Shown here piece after piece: positions 1 to 12,720 of a stretch of DNA of 64,000 nt. The notes under the pieces were generated by a model, which worked only from the letters and a program-made list of their open reading frames with translations, made no database searches and was not told the DNA's origin. The DNA is from Thinopyrum elongatum. Its lineage: Eukaryota; Streptophyta; Magnoliopsida; Poales; Poaceae. Where the stretch lies: positions 188,394,088 to 188,458,087 of the forward strand of contig CM022303.1 of the NCBI GenBank assembly GCA_011799875.1. The letters run 5' to 3'. Both the position numbers and the translations under genes were made by a program. How positions within the stretch are numbered: position 1 is the first letter of the stretch; every line of letters starts with the position of its first letter.

Positions 1-536
1 ATATTATAATTCTACACAAAGCTCTTGTAGCTAGGTGGTAGCGATTGAAGAACTCTGTCAGTGATAGCCTCTGGCGGGAGCTCAACTCCCAACTCAGCCA
101 GACGGTTGTAGTACCCAGACATTCTGAGTATGTGCTCATTGACAGCCCCGTTCTCCTCCATCTTGCAGGCATAGAACTTATTGGAGGTCTCATACCTCTC
201 GATCTGGGCATTCTTCTCAAAGATAAACTTCAACTCCTGGAACATCTCATATGCTCCATGACGTTCAAAACGCCTTTGAAGTCACGGCTCTAAGCCATAC
301 AACATGTCGCACTGAACTATTGAGTAGTCAACACACGACTACCAGGCGTTCACAGCGTCCGCAGTTGCTGGAGGGGGTGGCGCACCAAGTGGTGCATCAA
401 GGACATAAGCCTTTTGGACAGCCGTGAGGATAATCCTCAGATTACGGGCCCAGTCCACAAAGTTACTTCCATCATCTTTCAGCTTAGCTTTCTCTAGGAA
501 CGCATTGAAATTCAGGGGAGCTACCGCGCGAGCCAT
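1..536 (-). pseudogene. Angela-type Copia gag, first copy (partial)
   Basis: This is the N-terminal part of a Copia gag, which packages the retrotransposon RNA. It reads leftward from an ATG at 536. The product begins MARAVAPLNFNAFLEKAKL and continues through a WARNLR segment. A second piece (245 to 12) carries YETSNKFYACKMEENGAV and LPPSYKSFV, typical of the plant Copia gag (UBN2-type) domain. The two pieces are in different frames, with breaks between 245 and 339, so the gene is not functional as written. The window edge cuts the rest. It lies 1.2 kb downstream (minus strand) of the primer-binding site at 1766-1777. The same sequence recurs at about 20776-21299 with different small indels, which suggests sequence error or duplication. 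I am confident of the family type and less so of the exact family name. Confidence 0.8.
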
Positions 537-1765
537 TGATCTAGAACATAAATTTGCAAAGATAACTTAGACTATTGTTCAAGATAATGAGTTCAATTAA
601 TCATATTACCTAAGAACTCCCACTCAAATCAACATCCCTCCGGTTGTCCGAGTGTAACACAATCCAAATTCACCAACCCAAGTCCTATCATCACGTGAGA
701 TGAGGTGGTTTCAATGGTGAACATCTTCATGTTGATCATATCTACTATATGACTCGTGTTCGACCTTTCGGTCTCTTGTATTCCGAGGCCATGTCTGTAT
801 ATGCTAAGCTCGTCAAATTTAACCCAAGTGTCCTGCATGTGCAAAACTGGCTTGCACCCGTTGTATGCGAACGTAGAGTCTATCACACCCGATCATCACG
901 TGGTGCTTCAAAACGACGAACTTTCGCAACGGTGCACACTTCGGGAGAACACAATTTTATCTTGAAATTTTAGTGAGGGATCACCTTATAATGCTACCGT
1001 CGTCCTAAGCAAAATAAGATGCATAAAAGGATTAACATCACATGCAAATCATAAGTGACATGATATGGCCATCATCTTGTGCTTTTGATCTCCATCTCCA
1101 AAGCACCGGCATGATCTCCATCGTCACCGGCATGACACCATGATCTCCATCATCGTGTCACCATCGGGGTTGTCACGCCAACCATGCTTCTACTACTATT
1201 GCTACCATTTAGCGCTTAATGATTGACACGTAGGTGATACAATAATTAAAGACAACCCTATGGCTCCTACCTGTTGCCGTATTCATCGACATGTAAGTCA
1301 TGATAAACTATACAAAACATGATCATCTCATACATCAAATATATCTCATCATGTCTTTGGCCATATCATATCACAACATGCCCTGCAAAAACAAGTTAGA
1401 CGTCCTCTAATTGTTGTTGCATGTTTTACGTGGCTGCTATGGGTATCTAGCAAGAACGATTCTTACCTACGCAAAGCCACAACGGTGATATGCAAGTTGC
1501 TATTTAACCTTCTACAAGGACCGCCTTTGTCGAATCTGATTCAACTAAGGTGGGACAGATAGACACCCGCCAACCATCTTTATGCAACAAGTTGCATGTC
1601 AGTCGATGGAACCGGTCTCATGTACGTGGATGTGAAGTTGGCCCGGGCCGCTTCATCCCACAATACCGCTGAATCAAGAAAAGACTAAAGAAGGAAGCAA
1701 TCTGAATATCAACGCCCACAAACTCCTTTGTGTTCTACTCGTGATGTCAATTACGCATAGACCTA
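537..1765 (-). mobile_element. Angela leader between primer site and gag, first copy
   Basis: This is non-coding leader of the minus-strand Copia element, between the primer-binding site and the gag start. No convincing reading frame is present. It contains short clustered repeats of the word catgatctccatc near 1090-1160. It matches about 21300-22508 nearly base for base apart from scattered one-base gaps. Confidence 0.75.
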
Positions 1766-1777
1766 GCTCTGATACCA
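1766..1777 (-). other. Copia primer-binding site, first copy
   Basis: The minus strand reads TGGTATCAGAGC, the standard primer site complementary to initiator methionine tRNA used by plant Copia elements. It sits one base from the LTR edge at 1779, which fixes the element's orientation as leftward. Confidence 0.9.
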
Positions 1778-1778
1778 C

Positions 1779-2993
1779 TGTTGGGGAACGTTGCATGGGA
1801 AAGAAAAAAAATTCCTACGCTCACCAAGATCAATCTAGGAGATGAAAATTCTACGAGAGGAGAGATTGGATCTACATACCCTTGTAGATCACTAAGCGGA
1901 AGCGTTAAGAAATGCGGTTGATATAGTTGAACGTCTTCGCGATCCAATGAAGATCCGTCCCGCGAACTCCCGATCCAAGTGCCAAACGGACGGCACCTCC
2001 GCGTTCAACACACGTACGGCTTGATGACGCCTTGACCTCCTCGATCCAGTGAGCGATGGTGAAGTAGTAGCTCGAGTCCTCCGGCAGCATGACGACGTGA
2101 TGGCGGTGGTGGTGGAGAAATCTCAGCAGGGCTTCGCCAAGCCTCACGGAGAAGAAGGACTACGAGGGAGAGGGAGGGCAGCGCCGTGGCATAGATGGGG
2201 TGCGGCTGCCCTCCCTCTACCCCTCTATATATAGGGGGAAGGGAGAAGGAGGGGGTGCCCTAGGGTTTCCCCTTAGGGGGGCGGCGGCCACCACAGATGG
2301 GGGTGCCCCTAGGGAAACCCTAGGGTGGCTTGCCCCCCCAAGCCAGGTGGAGGTAGCCCCTAGGGGGATGCCCCACCTCCTCTGGTGATCGTGGGATGGG
2401 GTGAGGGGGGGTGGACAGCCCCTTAGTGGGATGGTGTGCCCCCCCACCTTGGCCCATGAGGCCCCCAACACTTGTCGGGGCCCCCGAAACCCCTTTCGGT
2501 TCTCCTGGTCACAACCCGGTACCCCTGGAACACTTTCGGACTCCGATTCCCTTCGTCCTATATATCAATCTTCACCTCCGGACCATTCTGGAGTTCCTCG
2601 TCATGTCTGAGATCTCATCCGGGACTCTGAACAACCTTCGGTTACCACCAAAACAACTCAACTATACTTATATCATCACCAAACGTTAAGTGTGTAGACC
2701 CTGCGGGTTCGAGAACTATGCAGACATGACCGAGACACCTCTACGGTCAATAACCAATAGCGGGACCTGGATGCCCATATTGGTTCCTACATATTCTATG
2801 AAGAACTTTATCGGTCGAACGTCGATGTCAAGGATTCAGCTAATCTCGTATGTAGTTCCCTTTGTCTATCGGTATGTTACTTGCCCGAGATTCGATTGTC
2901 GGTATCACCATACCTAGTTCAATCTCATTACCGGCAAGTCTCTTTACTCATTCCGTAATACAAGATCCCGCGACTAACTCCTTAGTCACATTG
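1779..2993 (-). mobile_element. Angela-type LTR, primer-side part, first copy
   Basis: On the plus strand this begins TGTTGGGGAACG next to the primer site and runs to CATTG at 2989-2993, where a Gypsy LTR (TGTAACACCCCC) interrupts it. It is the primer-proximal two thirds of a roughly 1.7-kb Angela/BARE/WIS-type LTR. It contains a GC-rich stretch at 2150-2480. The same LTR segment, cut at the same base by the same Gypsy end, occurs at 22522-23707. Confidence 0.85.
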
Positions 2994-3560
2994 TGTAACA
3001 CCCCCAGTGGTTAACTACAGTAATCACCCTTTTGATAATGCCAAGTCAGCATGATTAACAATGCATAATCATCTTTAACATCATATTGCTTTTCAACTCC
3101 TAAGTCAAAACCCAAATTTAAGTGAAAGTGGAAAATAAAAGTTGCCTGAACCTGAAAATTAAAATGTGCATCATGTTGCAAATATTCCCATAGCATTTAT
3201 AAAAATGATTGCAACATTTGTTGGAATTGTAAAAGGACTCAAACAACAAGGAACAGCAGCAACATAACACTGTTTAATCCTTTTTCAATTTAAATAAAAT
3301 CCAAACAAAAAGATATGGACCCCAAACCAATTTCTAGCAGTGACAGATAATGCACTGTAAATAATGGAGCAAGTCTAATATTTTACAAAAGTCTTTTGGA
3401 ATAAAAATAAAAGAGAAAACAGAAAAGGAAAATAAATAATATAAAAAAATAAAAATAAAAAGGAAAAGCTCCCCCCCGGACCAACTGGGCCGTGGCCCAG
3501 CTGGCCACCAGGCCACCACCCAGGCCGGCCCATTCCCCCCCTGGCCTATACCTCCCCCTC
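2994..3560 (+). mobile_element. Gypsy chromovirus LTR fragment (5' end only)
   Basis: The sequence starts TGTAACACCCCCAGTGG and matches the first ~550 bases of the LTRs at 23708, 32346 and 38666. It is preceded by CATTG, the target duplication of the Gypsy block at 23708-42219. It breaks off between about 3480 and 3565, in a C/G-rich stretch that diverges from the other copies. It then joins Copia pol directly, with no second LTR end. The right edge is approximate. Confidence 0.8.
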
Positions 3561-3564
3561 GGGC

Positions 3565-4589
3565 CGAAGTTTGTCTCTTTTTGTAAAACAAGATTCTTCC
3601 AAAACTTGTATAAACCCAAACGCTTTGTCACCTCATCAAAGCGAGATTCCAACTTCGAGATCTTGCACCAGTCCCATAATGGAATCGCTTGAGTTTGCAA
3701 CACTTTGTCAGCATTCTCTGGATCGACAAACCTCTTGTTTGCATCATATACAACTCTTCTTAGGAAACCTTTAAGGAACGCTGTTTTGACATCCTCTAAC
3801 CATATTTCATATCAAAAATGCAAGCTATTGCCAACATATCTGACGGACTTAAAGCATCGCTAACGGGTGAGGAAGTCTCATCGTAGTCAACTCTTGAAAT
3901 TGTGAAAACTCCTTGCCACAAAGTCGAGCTTTATAGATGGTGATATTACCGTCCAACGCCCTTCTTCTTCTTGAAGATCACTTTTATTCTGAATGGCCTT
4001 TCGCCCTTCAGGTAATACTTCCAAAGTCCCAATACTTTGTTTTCATACATGTAATCCCCATCTCGGTTCTGGCCTCTAACCATTTGTCGGAATCCGGGCC
4101 CACCATCACTCCTCCATAGCTCGTAGGTTCAATGTTATCCAACAACATGACTCTCAATACAAGGGTTACCGGTACACTCAGGAGCTACGTACCCTTTGCG
4201 ACCTTCGAGGTTTACGACAGTGTACACTTGATCCAAACTCATGATCACTACATTAGCTTTCTCCTCAACGGCGTAAGGTGCCACAGGCGCAACCTCTTTC
4301 CTGCATGCTTTGCTACTCCTGGTTGAAGTGAAGGTTAACAACCTCATCAAGTTCTATCTTCCTCCCTCCCACTCAATTCTTTCGAGAGAAACTCTTTCTC
4401 GAAAGGACCCATTCTAGCAACAAACACTTTGCCTCGATCTAGATAGAAGGTATACCCACCCGTCTCTTTTTGGGATCCTATGAATACCCTTTGTCCCGCT
4501 TTGGGTTCGAGCTTTTCTGTTGAAGCCTTTTGAAATAAGCATCCGCATCCCAAACCTTAAGAAGACACTTAGGCTTCTTTGCCAAACCA
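3565..4589 (-). pseudogene. Angela Copia pol fragment: integrase end and start of reverse transcriptase
   Basis: Reading leftward, translation gives a Copia integrase C-terminal/linker region. Recognisable pieces are LKVWDADAYF, a GYTFYLDRGKVFVAR-like segment, and FEKEFLSKELSGR. Reverse-transcriptase-like sequence follows (SRFDEVTKRLGLYKF near 3590-3660). It is broken by many frameshifts and stops. It is the continuation of the pol at 19375 onward: removing the element at 4590-19374 and one AACCA rejoins the two halves. The catalytic end of RT, RNase H and the 3' LTR are missing, because at about 3565 the sequence switches abruptly to a Gypsy LTR fragment. Confidence 0.75.
4585..4589. repeat. 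Target duplication AACCA (left)
   Basis: AACCA immediately precedes the TGATACG LTR start at 4590 and recurs right after the 3' LTR end, at 19375-19379. It marks 4590-19374 as a single insertion event into Copia pol. Confidence 0.85.
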
Positions 4590-7500
4590 TGATACGTCGC
4601 CTCATGTATCTATATTTTTATTGTTCCATGCTATTATAATATCTGTGTTGGGATGTGTTATATATGCTTAATAGCCATTTTATATTCTTTTTGGGACTAA
4701 ACCTATAACCTAGAGCCACGTGCCAGTTTCTTCTGTTTTTTTTCCTGTTTTGAGTTTTAGCAGCAAATGGAATATCAAACAGGCGTCCAACGGAAATAAC
4801 TATTTGCGATGATTTTTCCTTGATCCAAAGACACACCAGTAGGACTTGAGGATGAAGTCAGAGGAGTTCCCGAGCAAAGCCACAAGCCTCATGGGCGCGC
4901 CCTAGGGGGGCGCCCTAGGGCTTTGTTGCCCCTCGGAGCTCCTCGCAAACCAATTCTTGGCCTATAAATAACAATATTCCAAAAGACCAGACGCGTCACC
5001 AAAATCCTTTTCTCGGCCAGCCGTAACCTTCTGTACCCGTGAGATCCCATCTAGGGGCCTTTTCCGGCATCTTGCGGAGATGGATTCGCATCACGGGGCT
5101 TCTACAATCAACTCTATGTCCCTTCTGATGAAGCATAGTAATTATCTCAACCTACGGTCCATAGCTCGTAGCTAGATGTGCTTCTTCTCTTTCTTTGAAT
5201 CTTCAATACAATGTTCTCCCTCTGATTTTCTTGGAGATCTATCCGATGTACTTCTTTTTTGCGGTGTTTGTCGATGATCCGATGATTGGGGATTTATGAT
5301 CAGAATTATCTATGAATATTATTTGATCTTCTCTGAATTTTTATTGCATGATTTGATATCTTTGTATTTCTCTTCGAATTAATCTGTTTGGTTTGGCCAA
5401 CTAGATGGTTCTTCTTCAATGGAGAGGTGCTTATAATTGGGTTCAATCTGCGTGTCCTCACCCAGTGACTATGTAGGGTAGCGATTGCACTATTTGAGTA
5501 CTCTCCGTCGTATCTACTTTTTCCTAACCGCTTGTTCCTCTTGGTTTTTGGCCTATCTTTGCATGATTTTGAATAAACTAACACGGCTGACGCTATTTCA
5601 ACAAAACTAACCATGGTGTTGTTTTTTTGTGCGAAATAAAAGTTTCTCGGATTGGAACGAAACTTTGCAAGGTTTTTTTTCAATATGAATAAAGAAACAA
5701 TACGGGAGCCAAAACCACCGGAGGGGGTCACGGGTGGGCACAACCCACCAGGCGCTCGCTCCCCCTCCAGGCCGCGCCAGGTGGGGTTTCCCGCCGCGTG
5801 GCCCGCAACCCTGAAACCGACGCTAATAATCACATTTTTTCTAGAAAAAAATCAGAGAGGAAGATATCCTATCGCGTTTCCTAGGCGGAGCCGCCGCCAG
5901 CCACCATCCTGTTCTCATCGGGAGGCCGATCTGGAGCCCGTTTTGGGGCTCCAGAGGTGTGTGCTTTCGGTTTCGTCATCCCAACCCTCCCCATCACCAA
6001 TTCCATATGCTCTCCACGTGGGAGTAGTAATTCTTCGGAGGCTCGCTGTCGGTGATGAGTTGGATGAGATTCCATCATGTAAATCGAGTTAGTTTTTGTT
6101 AGGGCTTGATCCCTATATCCAGTTATGTTTCTGGATATGATTTGATATGACTTTGCTATGCTTATGCTTTGACACTTTGGGCCCGTGTGCATGAATTCAA
6201 TCTGAACCGTTTAATGTTTGATCACCATTTATCTATGTTCTAGTATCCAATCTTGCAAGTTATAGGTCACCTACTACATGTTATGATCTGGCAACCCCGG
6301 AGATGACAATAGTCGGACACTCCGGTGATGACCGTAGTTTGAGGAGTTTTCATGGTATTCACCGTGTGTTCAATGCTTTTTCTCCATTCTCTATTAAAAG
6401 AGGCCCTATATACCCTTAGTTCCAGTAGGACCCCGCTGGCCAACGGGAGGTAGGACAAAGATGTCATGCAAGTTCTTTCCATAAGCACGTATATTTACGG
6501 AATAACATGCCTACATTATATTTATGACTGGAGTCTAGTGCCGTATCGCCCGAGTGTTATATCACTGTCCACATGATGAATATCATCAAAAAAAATCACC
6601 GTCCATGCCTACGATTTTCCACATATTGATCTTGCTGAGTTACTAATGCTGCTTTACTATTGCACTTGCTACAAAATCACTTGATATCACTGTTCCGTTA
6701 CTTAGTTGTTTGTTGCTACCTACTATCAACCTATCATACTACTTTGCTCTACTTCACTTTGCCGCAGATATTAATCTCCAAGGAGGGTGTTGATTGACAC
6801 ACTCGACTGCTAATACTCTTGCAAATATCTTTGGCTCCCCTTGTGTCGAATCATAAATTTGGTTGAATATCTACCCTCAAAACGTTTTGCGATCCCCCTA
6901 TAACTTTGTGGGTTATCATGATTGGTATTATTGCCATCAAGGGTAAAAAGATGGGGGGGTTTTCAATCAAATTGCTTGAGGTTTATCCCTCTACAACATT
7001 CATCTACTTAAGAGGCGTCTTACTACTCTCTCTGTTATCTTCTTGAACTTAATACCTCTAGATGCATGCTGGATGCAGTCGATGTGTGAGTAAAGTAGTA
7101 GATGCATGAATCATTTCAGCTACCTTGACACCGGACGTGATTCCTATATTCATCTCAATTGCCTTGGATATCATCATAACTTTTGCGCTTTTCTAATCAA
7201 TTATGCTCGACGTAATTGTTCACCCACCGTGTTTTCTTTCCAGAGAGAAGCCTCTAGTGAAACTATGGCCCTCAGTTCTATTTCCATCATCTATTTTCAA
7301 ATCTATAAACCAAAAAAACCCAAAATACCTTGCTGCAATTTATTTGTTTTTAACTTTGTTTTAAAACGTTTTTAGAAATCTTTTATATCCATCTCTATCA
7401 GATCTCATCCTTGCAATTGACCGTGAAGGGATACAACGACCTTTCGCGTGTGGTGCAAGTGTTTTGGTTTTGATTTTGTTGCAGTGCATAGATTGGAGAC

Positions 7501-7618
7501 TTGCTTGTACCTTCTACTGGTTATACTTGGTTCTGCAAACTGAGGGAAATACTTACCTCTACTTTTGCTCTCACCCTGTTCCTCTTCAAGGGAAAAACAA
7601 CCGCAAGCTCAAGAAGCA
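4590..7618 (+). mobile_element. 5' LTR of WHAM/Fatima/Sabrina-like Gypsy element, interrupted
   Basis: This LTR starts TGATACGTC and ends AAGAAGCA just before the primer site. It resembles the 3' LTR at 17811-19374, which is about 1.56 kb long. The extra length is a 1.42-kb foreign LTR inserted at 5495-6918. The outer LTR includes the GGCGCGCCCTAGGG region near 4895 and the segment near 5080-5170 seen in Triticeae Gypsy LTRs. Family naming is from memory of grass repeats. The pairing with the 3' LTR is seen in the sequence. Confidence 0.85.
5495..6918 (+). mobile_element. Sabrina-like solo LTR nested in the 5' LTR
   Basis: The insert begins TGAGTACTCTCC and ends GTGGGTTATCA, resembling the Sabrina-type LTR ends I know. 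The surrounding LTR is uninterrupted at the equivalent place in the 3' LTR (near 18705). No internal region or second LTR accompanies it, so it is a solo LTR, presumably left by LTR-LTR recombination. The flanks (CTATT on the left, TGATT on the right) are only an imperfect target duplication. It contains a GC-rich promoter-like patch (5700-5830) and an AT-rich tail. Confidence 0.75.
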
Positions 7619-10600
7619 GGAAGAATTTCTGGCGCCGTTGCCAGGTGGGTTCTACATCAGCCACCAGTAACCCACCGTAACCCTCATCTCCTTGCACTTA
7701 CATTATTCGCCATTTTGGCCTCTGGTTTCCTCTCCCCCACTTCTAAACATTTTTCGAAAACCACAAAAATAATTTGCCTTTTTTATTTGCCTTGTTCCGT
7801 TTGTCCTATGTCTTACTAGGTTTGTTTTGCTTGGTTTGCTTGGAATAATTGGTGTATTTATTTGAAAATCAAAAGCAAAAAGTTTATGGATCCTCATCCA
7901 CTTGCTAATCTTTTTAAGAGATCCATTTGATGAACCTCTTGCTATGATTGAGGTGCACTAGATTATCTTTATGAATTTTTGTTGAAAATTCTAGAATCCA
8001 ACAATTGTGTGATTAAGTGGGTTAAAAGAAGAATTATTTATGAAGTATTCACTATAACTCCTTGGTAAATAAAAGCATGAATTGCATGATGTTATTATAA
8101 TTCTATGTATGTCAATTGTGGCTAATTAATTCACACCCCCAAGCTTGGGGATGCTATTTTTGCCCATGTCCCACTACTTATTGCATGATCATGATTGGGT
8201 GATTTTCTTATGATCTTGAAAAAACTATAACCTCCAGATGAAATATGTTTGCCGATAATATTGAAAGTGGTTTGGAAGAGTGGTCAACTCTAGGTAACTA
8301 AAATCGCCTACTCTTGGGAATGGATTCAATCTTATGAATTTTTTGATAAAAGTGGGCTTGGAGAGGTCAATGACTTTATTGGATGATAATCCCACTATTT
8401 GGAAGAGTGTCAACTTTGCATGCATGTGGATCTGTAGCTAATATGTTATGTTGGTAGCTTATTGTTGAATTGAATATGACCCCGATGTAATTATGTATGA
8501 GAGAGGGAAATATAGTTGTAGAAATTTCCATGTCACTAAATTACTCTCGTTATTTGAGATTGCTATGTTTCTTTTTCTTCCTGCATATGGCTAAGTTTTT
8601 GCTTGTGCTTGATTTTGTTTGCTCTTAAATGCCTATGCATCAGAAGATAGTTGAGACTTAAACTTTTTTTTTCACATGCTTAAAGATGCTCTCTTTGTGT
8701 TTTCAATTGCTATCTTTCATGTGGCTCATCATCGAATCATCAATGCTAGCTAAAAGGCTTTAAAAGAAAGCCGCTTGTTGGAGACTACACCCAATATTTT
8801 TATTTTCTGTGTTATTGAGAATACACATTATTACCACTCTGTATGATTGTGTTTTTGAGTTTTATTACATGTTTGAGCCAAGTTAACCTTTGGATGCTTA
8901 CGTGATAGTTGTTTATTGATTCCTGCTGAAAAACCAAAACTTTTCGTCCAGTTGGAGATTTAATAATTCACAGAAGCGACAAAACTCATGAATGTTTTTT
9001 AAAAAAAGATTGTATATACAAATTTCCTATTTTGGCCTAATTTTTAAATTTTTGATTACAAAGTATATTGAAATATTCGATCTTCACAGACTGTTCTGTT
9101 TTTGACAATCTGTTTCTCTATGTGTTTTTTTTGCATATTTTGATGATCTTATGGGTAGTAATCGGGGGGTAAGAACCATGAAAAGTTGGAATACATAGTA
9201 TTACACATTAAATAATAATGGATTCCACACAACAGTACAGTCAAAGTGGTGTTCTATTTCTAATTACTAACGGATCTCATGAGTTTTCTGTTGAGTTTTG
9301 TGTTGTGAAGTTTCAAGTTTTGGGTAAAGATTTGATGGACTATGGAATAAAGGTGGCAAGAGGCTAGCCTTGTGGATGCCCCAAGGCACCCCCAAGGTAA
9401 TATTCAAGGACAACCAAGGCATCTAAGCTTGGGATGCCCCGGATGTGCATCCCTCTTTCGTCTTCAATCCATCGTAAGTTTACTTGAGGCTATATTTTTA
9501 TTCACCCATGATATGTGTTTTCTTGGAGCGTCTTGTTGATATGATTCTTTGCTTTTTAGTTTGCCACAATCATCCTTGCGTACACACCTTTAGAGGGTCA
9601 TGCATGAATGGTTATTTATTAGAATACTCTATGTGCTTCACTTATATTTTTTGAGCTAGGCAATTTGCTCTATGCTTCACTTATATCTTTTTAGAGCATG
9701 GCGGTGGCTTTATTTAATAGAACATTGTTGAACTCTCATGCTTCTCTATATTATTTAAAGAGTCTCTAAACAACATGGTAATTTTCTTTAGGTTATGAAT
9801 TTAGTCCTAATATGATTGGCATCTCAAAGGGATATAATAAAAACTTTCATATAAAGAGCGTTGAATACTATGAGAAAGTTTGATTCCTTGCATTTGTTTT
9901 GAGATATAAAATGGCATATTGAGTCATGCTAGTGAGTAATTGTGGATTGGTAGAAATACTTGTGGTTAAAGTTTGACATTCCCGTAGCATGCACGTATGG
10001 TGAACCGTTATGTGATGAAGTCAGAGCATGATTTATTTATGTTGTCTTCCTTATGAGTGGCGGTGGGACGACGATGGTCTTTTCCTACCAATCTATCCCC
10101 CTAGGAGCATGCGTGTAGTACTTTGTTTCGATAGCTAATAGACTTTTGCAATAAGTATGTGAGTTCTTTTGACTATGTTGAGTCCATGGATTATACGCAC
10201 TCTCACCTTCCACCATTTCTAGCCCTCTAGTACCGACACCATCTCGCCGGTGCATTAAACCCCCCACCCATATACCTTCCTAAAACAGCCACCATACCTA
10301 CCCTATTATGGCATTTCCATAGCCATTCCGAGATAGATTTGCCATGGCAACTTCCCCATTCCGTTTATTAGACACGCTTCATCATTGTGATATTGGCTTT
10401 TGCATGATCATGTGTTGGCATAGTATTTGTGGCAAGGCCACCGTTCATATTTTTTATACATTCCACTCTTGATCATTGCACATCCCGGTACACCGCCGGA
10501 GGCATTCATATAGAGTCATATTTGTTCTAGAATCGAGTTGTAAGTAAATAAAAGTGTGATTATCATCATTATTAGAGCATTGTCCCATGTGAGGAAGGAT

Positions 10601-11082
10601 GATGAAGCTATAGATTCCCTCACAAGTTGGGATGAGTCTCCGGAGTTTACAAAAATAAAAAGTGGCCAAAAGAAGCCCAATCAAAAAAAAGAAGAAAAGA
10701 GAGAAGGGGCAATGCTACTATGCTTTTACCACCTTGTGCTTCAAAGTAGCACCATGATCTTCATCATGAGAGTCTCCCTATGTTGTCACTTTCATATACT
10801 AGTGGGAATTTTTCGTTATAGAACTTGGCTTGTATATTCCAATGATGGGCTTCCTCAAAATTGCCCTAGGTCTTCCTGAGCAACGGTTTGGATGCACACC
10901 ACTTAGGTTTGTTTTTGAGCTTTTCATACACTTATAGTCTCTAGTGCATCCTTGCAATGGCAATCCCTACTCACCACTCGATATCTATAATGGCATATTC
11001 ATAGCCCATTGCACTCTAGTTGATGTGAGACTATGCCTTGCTTTTGGTCTTCTCCACAACCACCTATTCTATTCCACCTATA
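7619..11082 (+). mobile_element. Non-coding internal region of the WHAM/Sabrina-like element
   Basis: This is the internal region of the Gypsy element, starting with the primer site at 7630. I find no gag, protease, reverse transcriptase or integrase in any frame; the longest open frames are about 100 codons and carry no known motif. Characteristic non-coding segments are an AAGCTTGGGGATGC word near 8139, a variant run of that motif at 9360-9450, and an A-rich run at 10680-10710. This fits a non-autonomous Gypsy element that relies on another element's proteins. It is interrupted at 11083 by a CACTA transposon and resumes at 17415. Confidence 0.7.
7630..7645 (+). other. Gypsy primer-binding site
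   Basis: TGGCGCCGTTGCCAGG lies 11 bases after the 5' LTR end. It is close to the TGGCGCCGTTGCCGGG site typical of the Sabrina/WHAM/Fatima group of Triticeae Gypsy elements, with one mismatch. Confidence 0.85.
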
Positions 11083-11099
11083 CACTACTGGAATCACTT

Positions 11100-11640
11100 C
11101 TTTGGTTCTTTTGCCGTCCGCCATGGCGGACGGCAAAGGCATGATCACGGACGGCAACATCTTGCCGTCCGCCACAGACCGGCAAACTTTCCGGCTGAAC
11201 ACGTGCCACAAGGCCTTCTTTGCCGTCTGCTTCCTGGAACGTACGGTCAAGGATTGTGCCGTCCGCCATCCGGGCCAGCAGACGGCAAGACAACGACGGC
11301 AGTGCGGTGGTGTGGAGAGCCGTAGGGGTTTAGGCGCTCTTTGCCGTCTGCCAGCGGACGGCAAAGAGTCAAAGCTCTTGCCGTCCGCTGACATACGACA
11401 ATAGCTCATCTGGTAGTACTGGAGCGCCCGTGGCCAACTATGCATCCGCTGGCAAACGGCAAAGTGATTTGAATCTTTGCCGTCCGCTGGGCAGACGCAA
11501 AGTGACCAAATAGGCGCAGTGGTTCCCCCCAGGTTTCACAGGTAGCTGCCACTTGTCCTCTTTGCCGTCTGCTAGCGGAACGGCAAAGAGCCTCTTTGCC
11601 GTCCGCTAGCACGGCAAGAGGCTATGTATCATCCCCTGTT
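11100..11640. repeat. CACTA left subterminal repeats
   Basis: A dense array of short words CTTTGCCGTCCGC and its complement GCGGACGGCAAAG, in both orientations, at irregular spacing. Such arrays bind the transposase in CACTA elements. Overlapping reading frames here are by-products of the repeat. Confidence 0.8.
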
Positions 11641-12049
11641 TTTTTATTTGAATCCATTTAATTTGTGACAGGTTTCAAACCAGCTATCATATATATATAT
11701 ATTATATATATTTCAGCATACAGGCACACACAGATATACATATACATATCTTAATCTCCATCCATGACAACATAACTATATATACATAAGAACAAGGTTC
11801 CATCCATATATACATATTACATATCACAATGTTCATCCAACACATTGTTCCATGCATCCATATAACAAGTTCCACACTTTTTCATCGATACAACGAAAAA
11901 GATAAGGGAAACAAGCACTCTGCATCCATGCAAGCTTCCATATAGTGAATTAAATCTGCAAAATGGAACAAGAAGTTAAAGAAGAAGACTATAAACATAA
12001 AGAAAAAGAAGAAAGAAGAGATATAGCATACTTAGTTAAAAGTGGAGCT

Positions 12050-12720
12050 AACCTAGCTAATTGTGCCATTTTTTAGTGAACTAAAGCATATTATGCCATT
12101 TTTATATAACTTAGAGCTAACTTCATTTTGGATAGAAGAAGAAACTAGACGAAAAGAAAGAGAAGAAAGACTAAAAGAAGAAAAGAAAACAAGAAGAAGA
12201 AGAAGTTCTTCTTCTTCTTCTTCTTCTTCTCTTCTTCTTTTTCTTCTTCTTCTTTTTCTCCTATTTCTTCTTTTCTTCCTCTTCCTGGATTTTCTTCCAT
12301 CTTATTATTCCATTTGTGGACTAAAAGGATAATTATGTCATAATGGACTAAATAGGCTAATAAGAAGAAAAATGCATTTTTTGAGCTTACCTAGCTATTA
12401 TGGCCATTTTTGACCTAACTAAGCATATTATGGGATATACTTAGAGCTTACTTTCATTTTGGGAGAAAGAAGAAGAAAAAACTAGAAGAATAAGAAGAAG
12501 AAGAAAAAACTAGAAAGAAAAAAAAGAAGAAAAAAAAAGAAGAAGAAAAGACTAGAAGAATAAGAAGAAGAAGAAAGACGAAGAGAAGAAGTTCTTCTTC
12601 TTCTTCTTTTCTTCCTATCCTTCTTTTCTTCCTCTTCCTTGATTTTCTTCATCTATTATGTCATTTGTGGACTAATAGGCTAAATTATGTCATAATGGAC
12701 TAAACATAAAGCTAATTAAA
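12050..12720. repeat. Duplicated unit with (GAA)n/(TTC)n palindromes inside CACTA
   Basis: Two diverged copies of a ~340-bp unit lie side by side (about 12050-12390 and 12391-12720). Each carries a GAA-rich run flowing directly into a TTC-rich run (near 12190-12290 and 12540-12620), so each strand can fold on itself. Flanking words (GCATATTATG, GGACTAAA, ATGTCATAATGGACTAAA) are shared by both copies. Confidence 0.75.

Noticed and set aside
10556..10879. 107-codon frame in the WHAM-like internal region
   Set aside because: The same kind of A-rich non-coding sequence is typical of this element family; no motif, no upstream signals.
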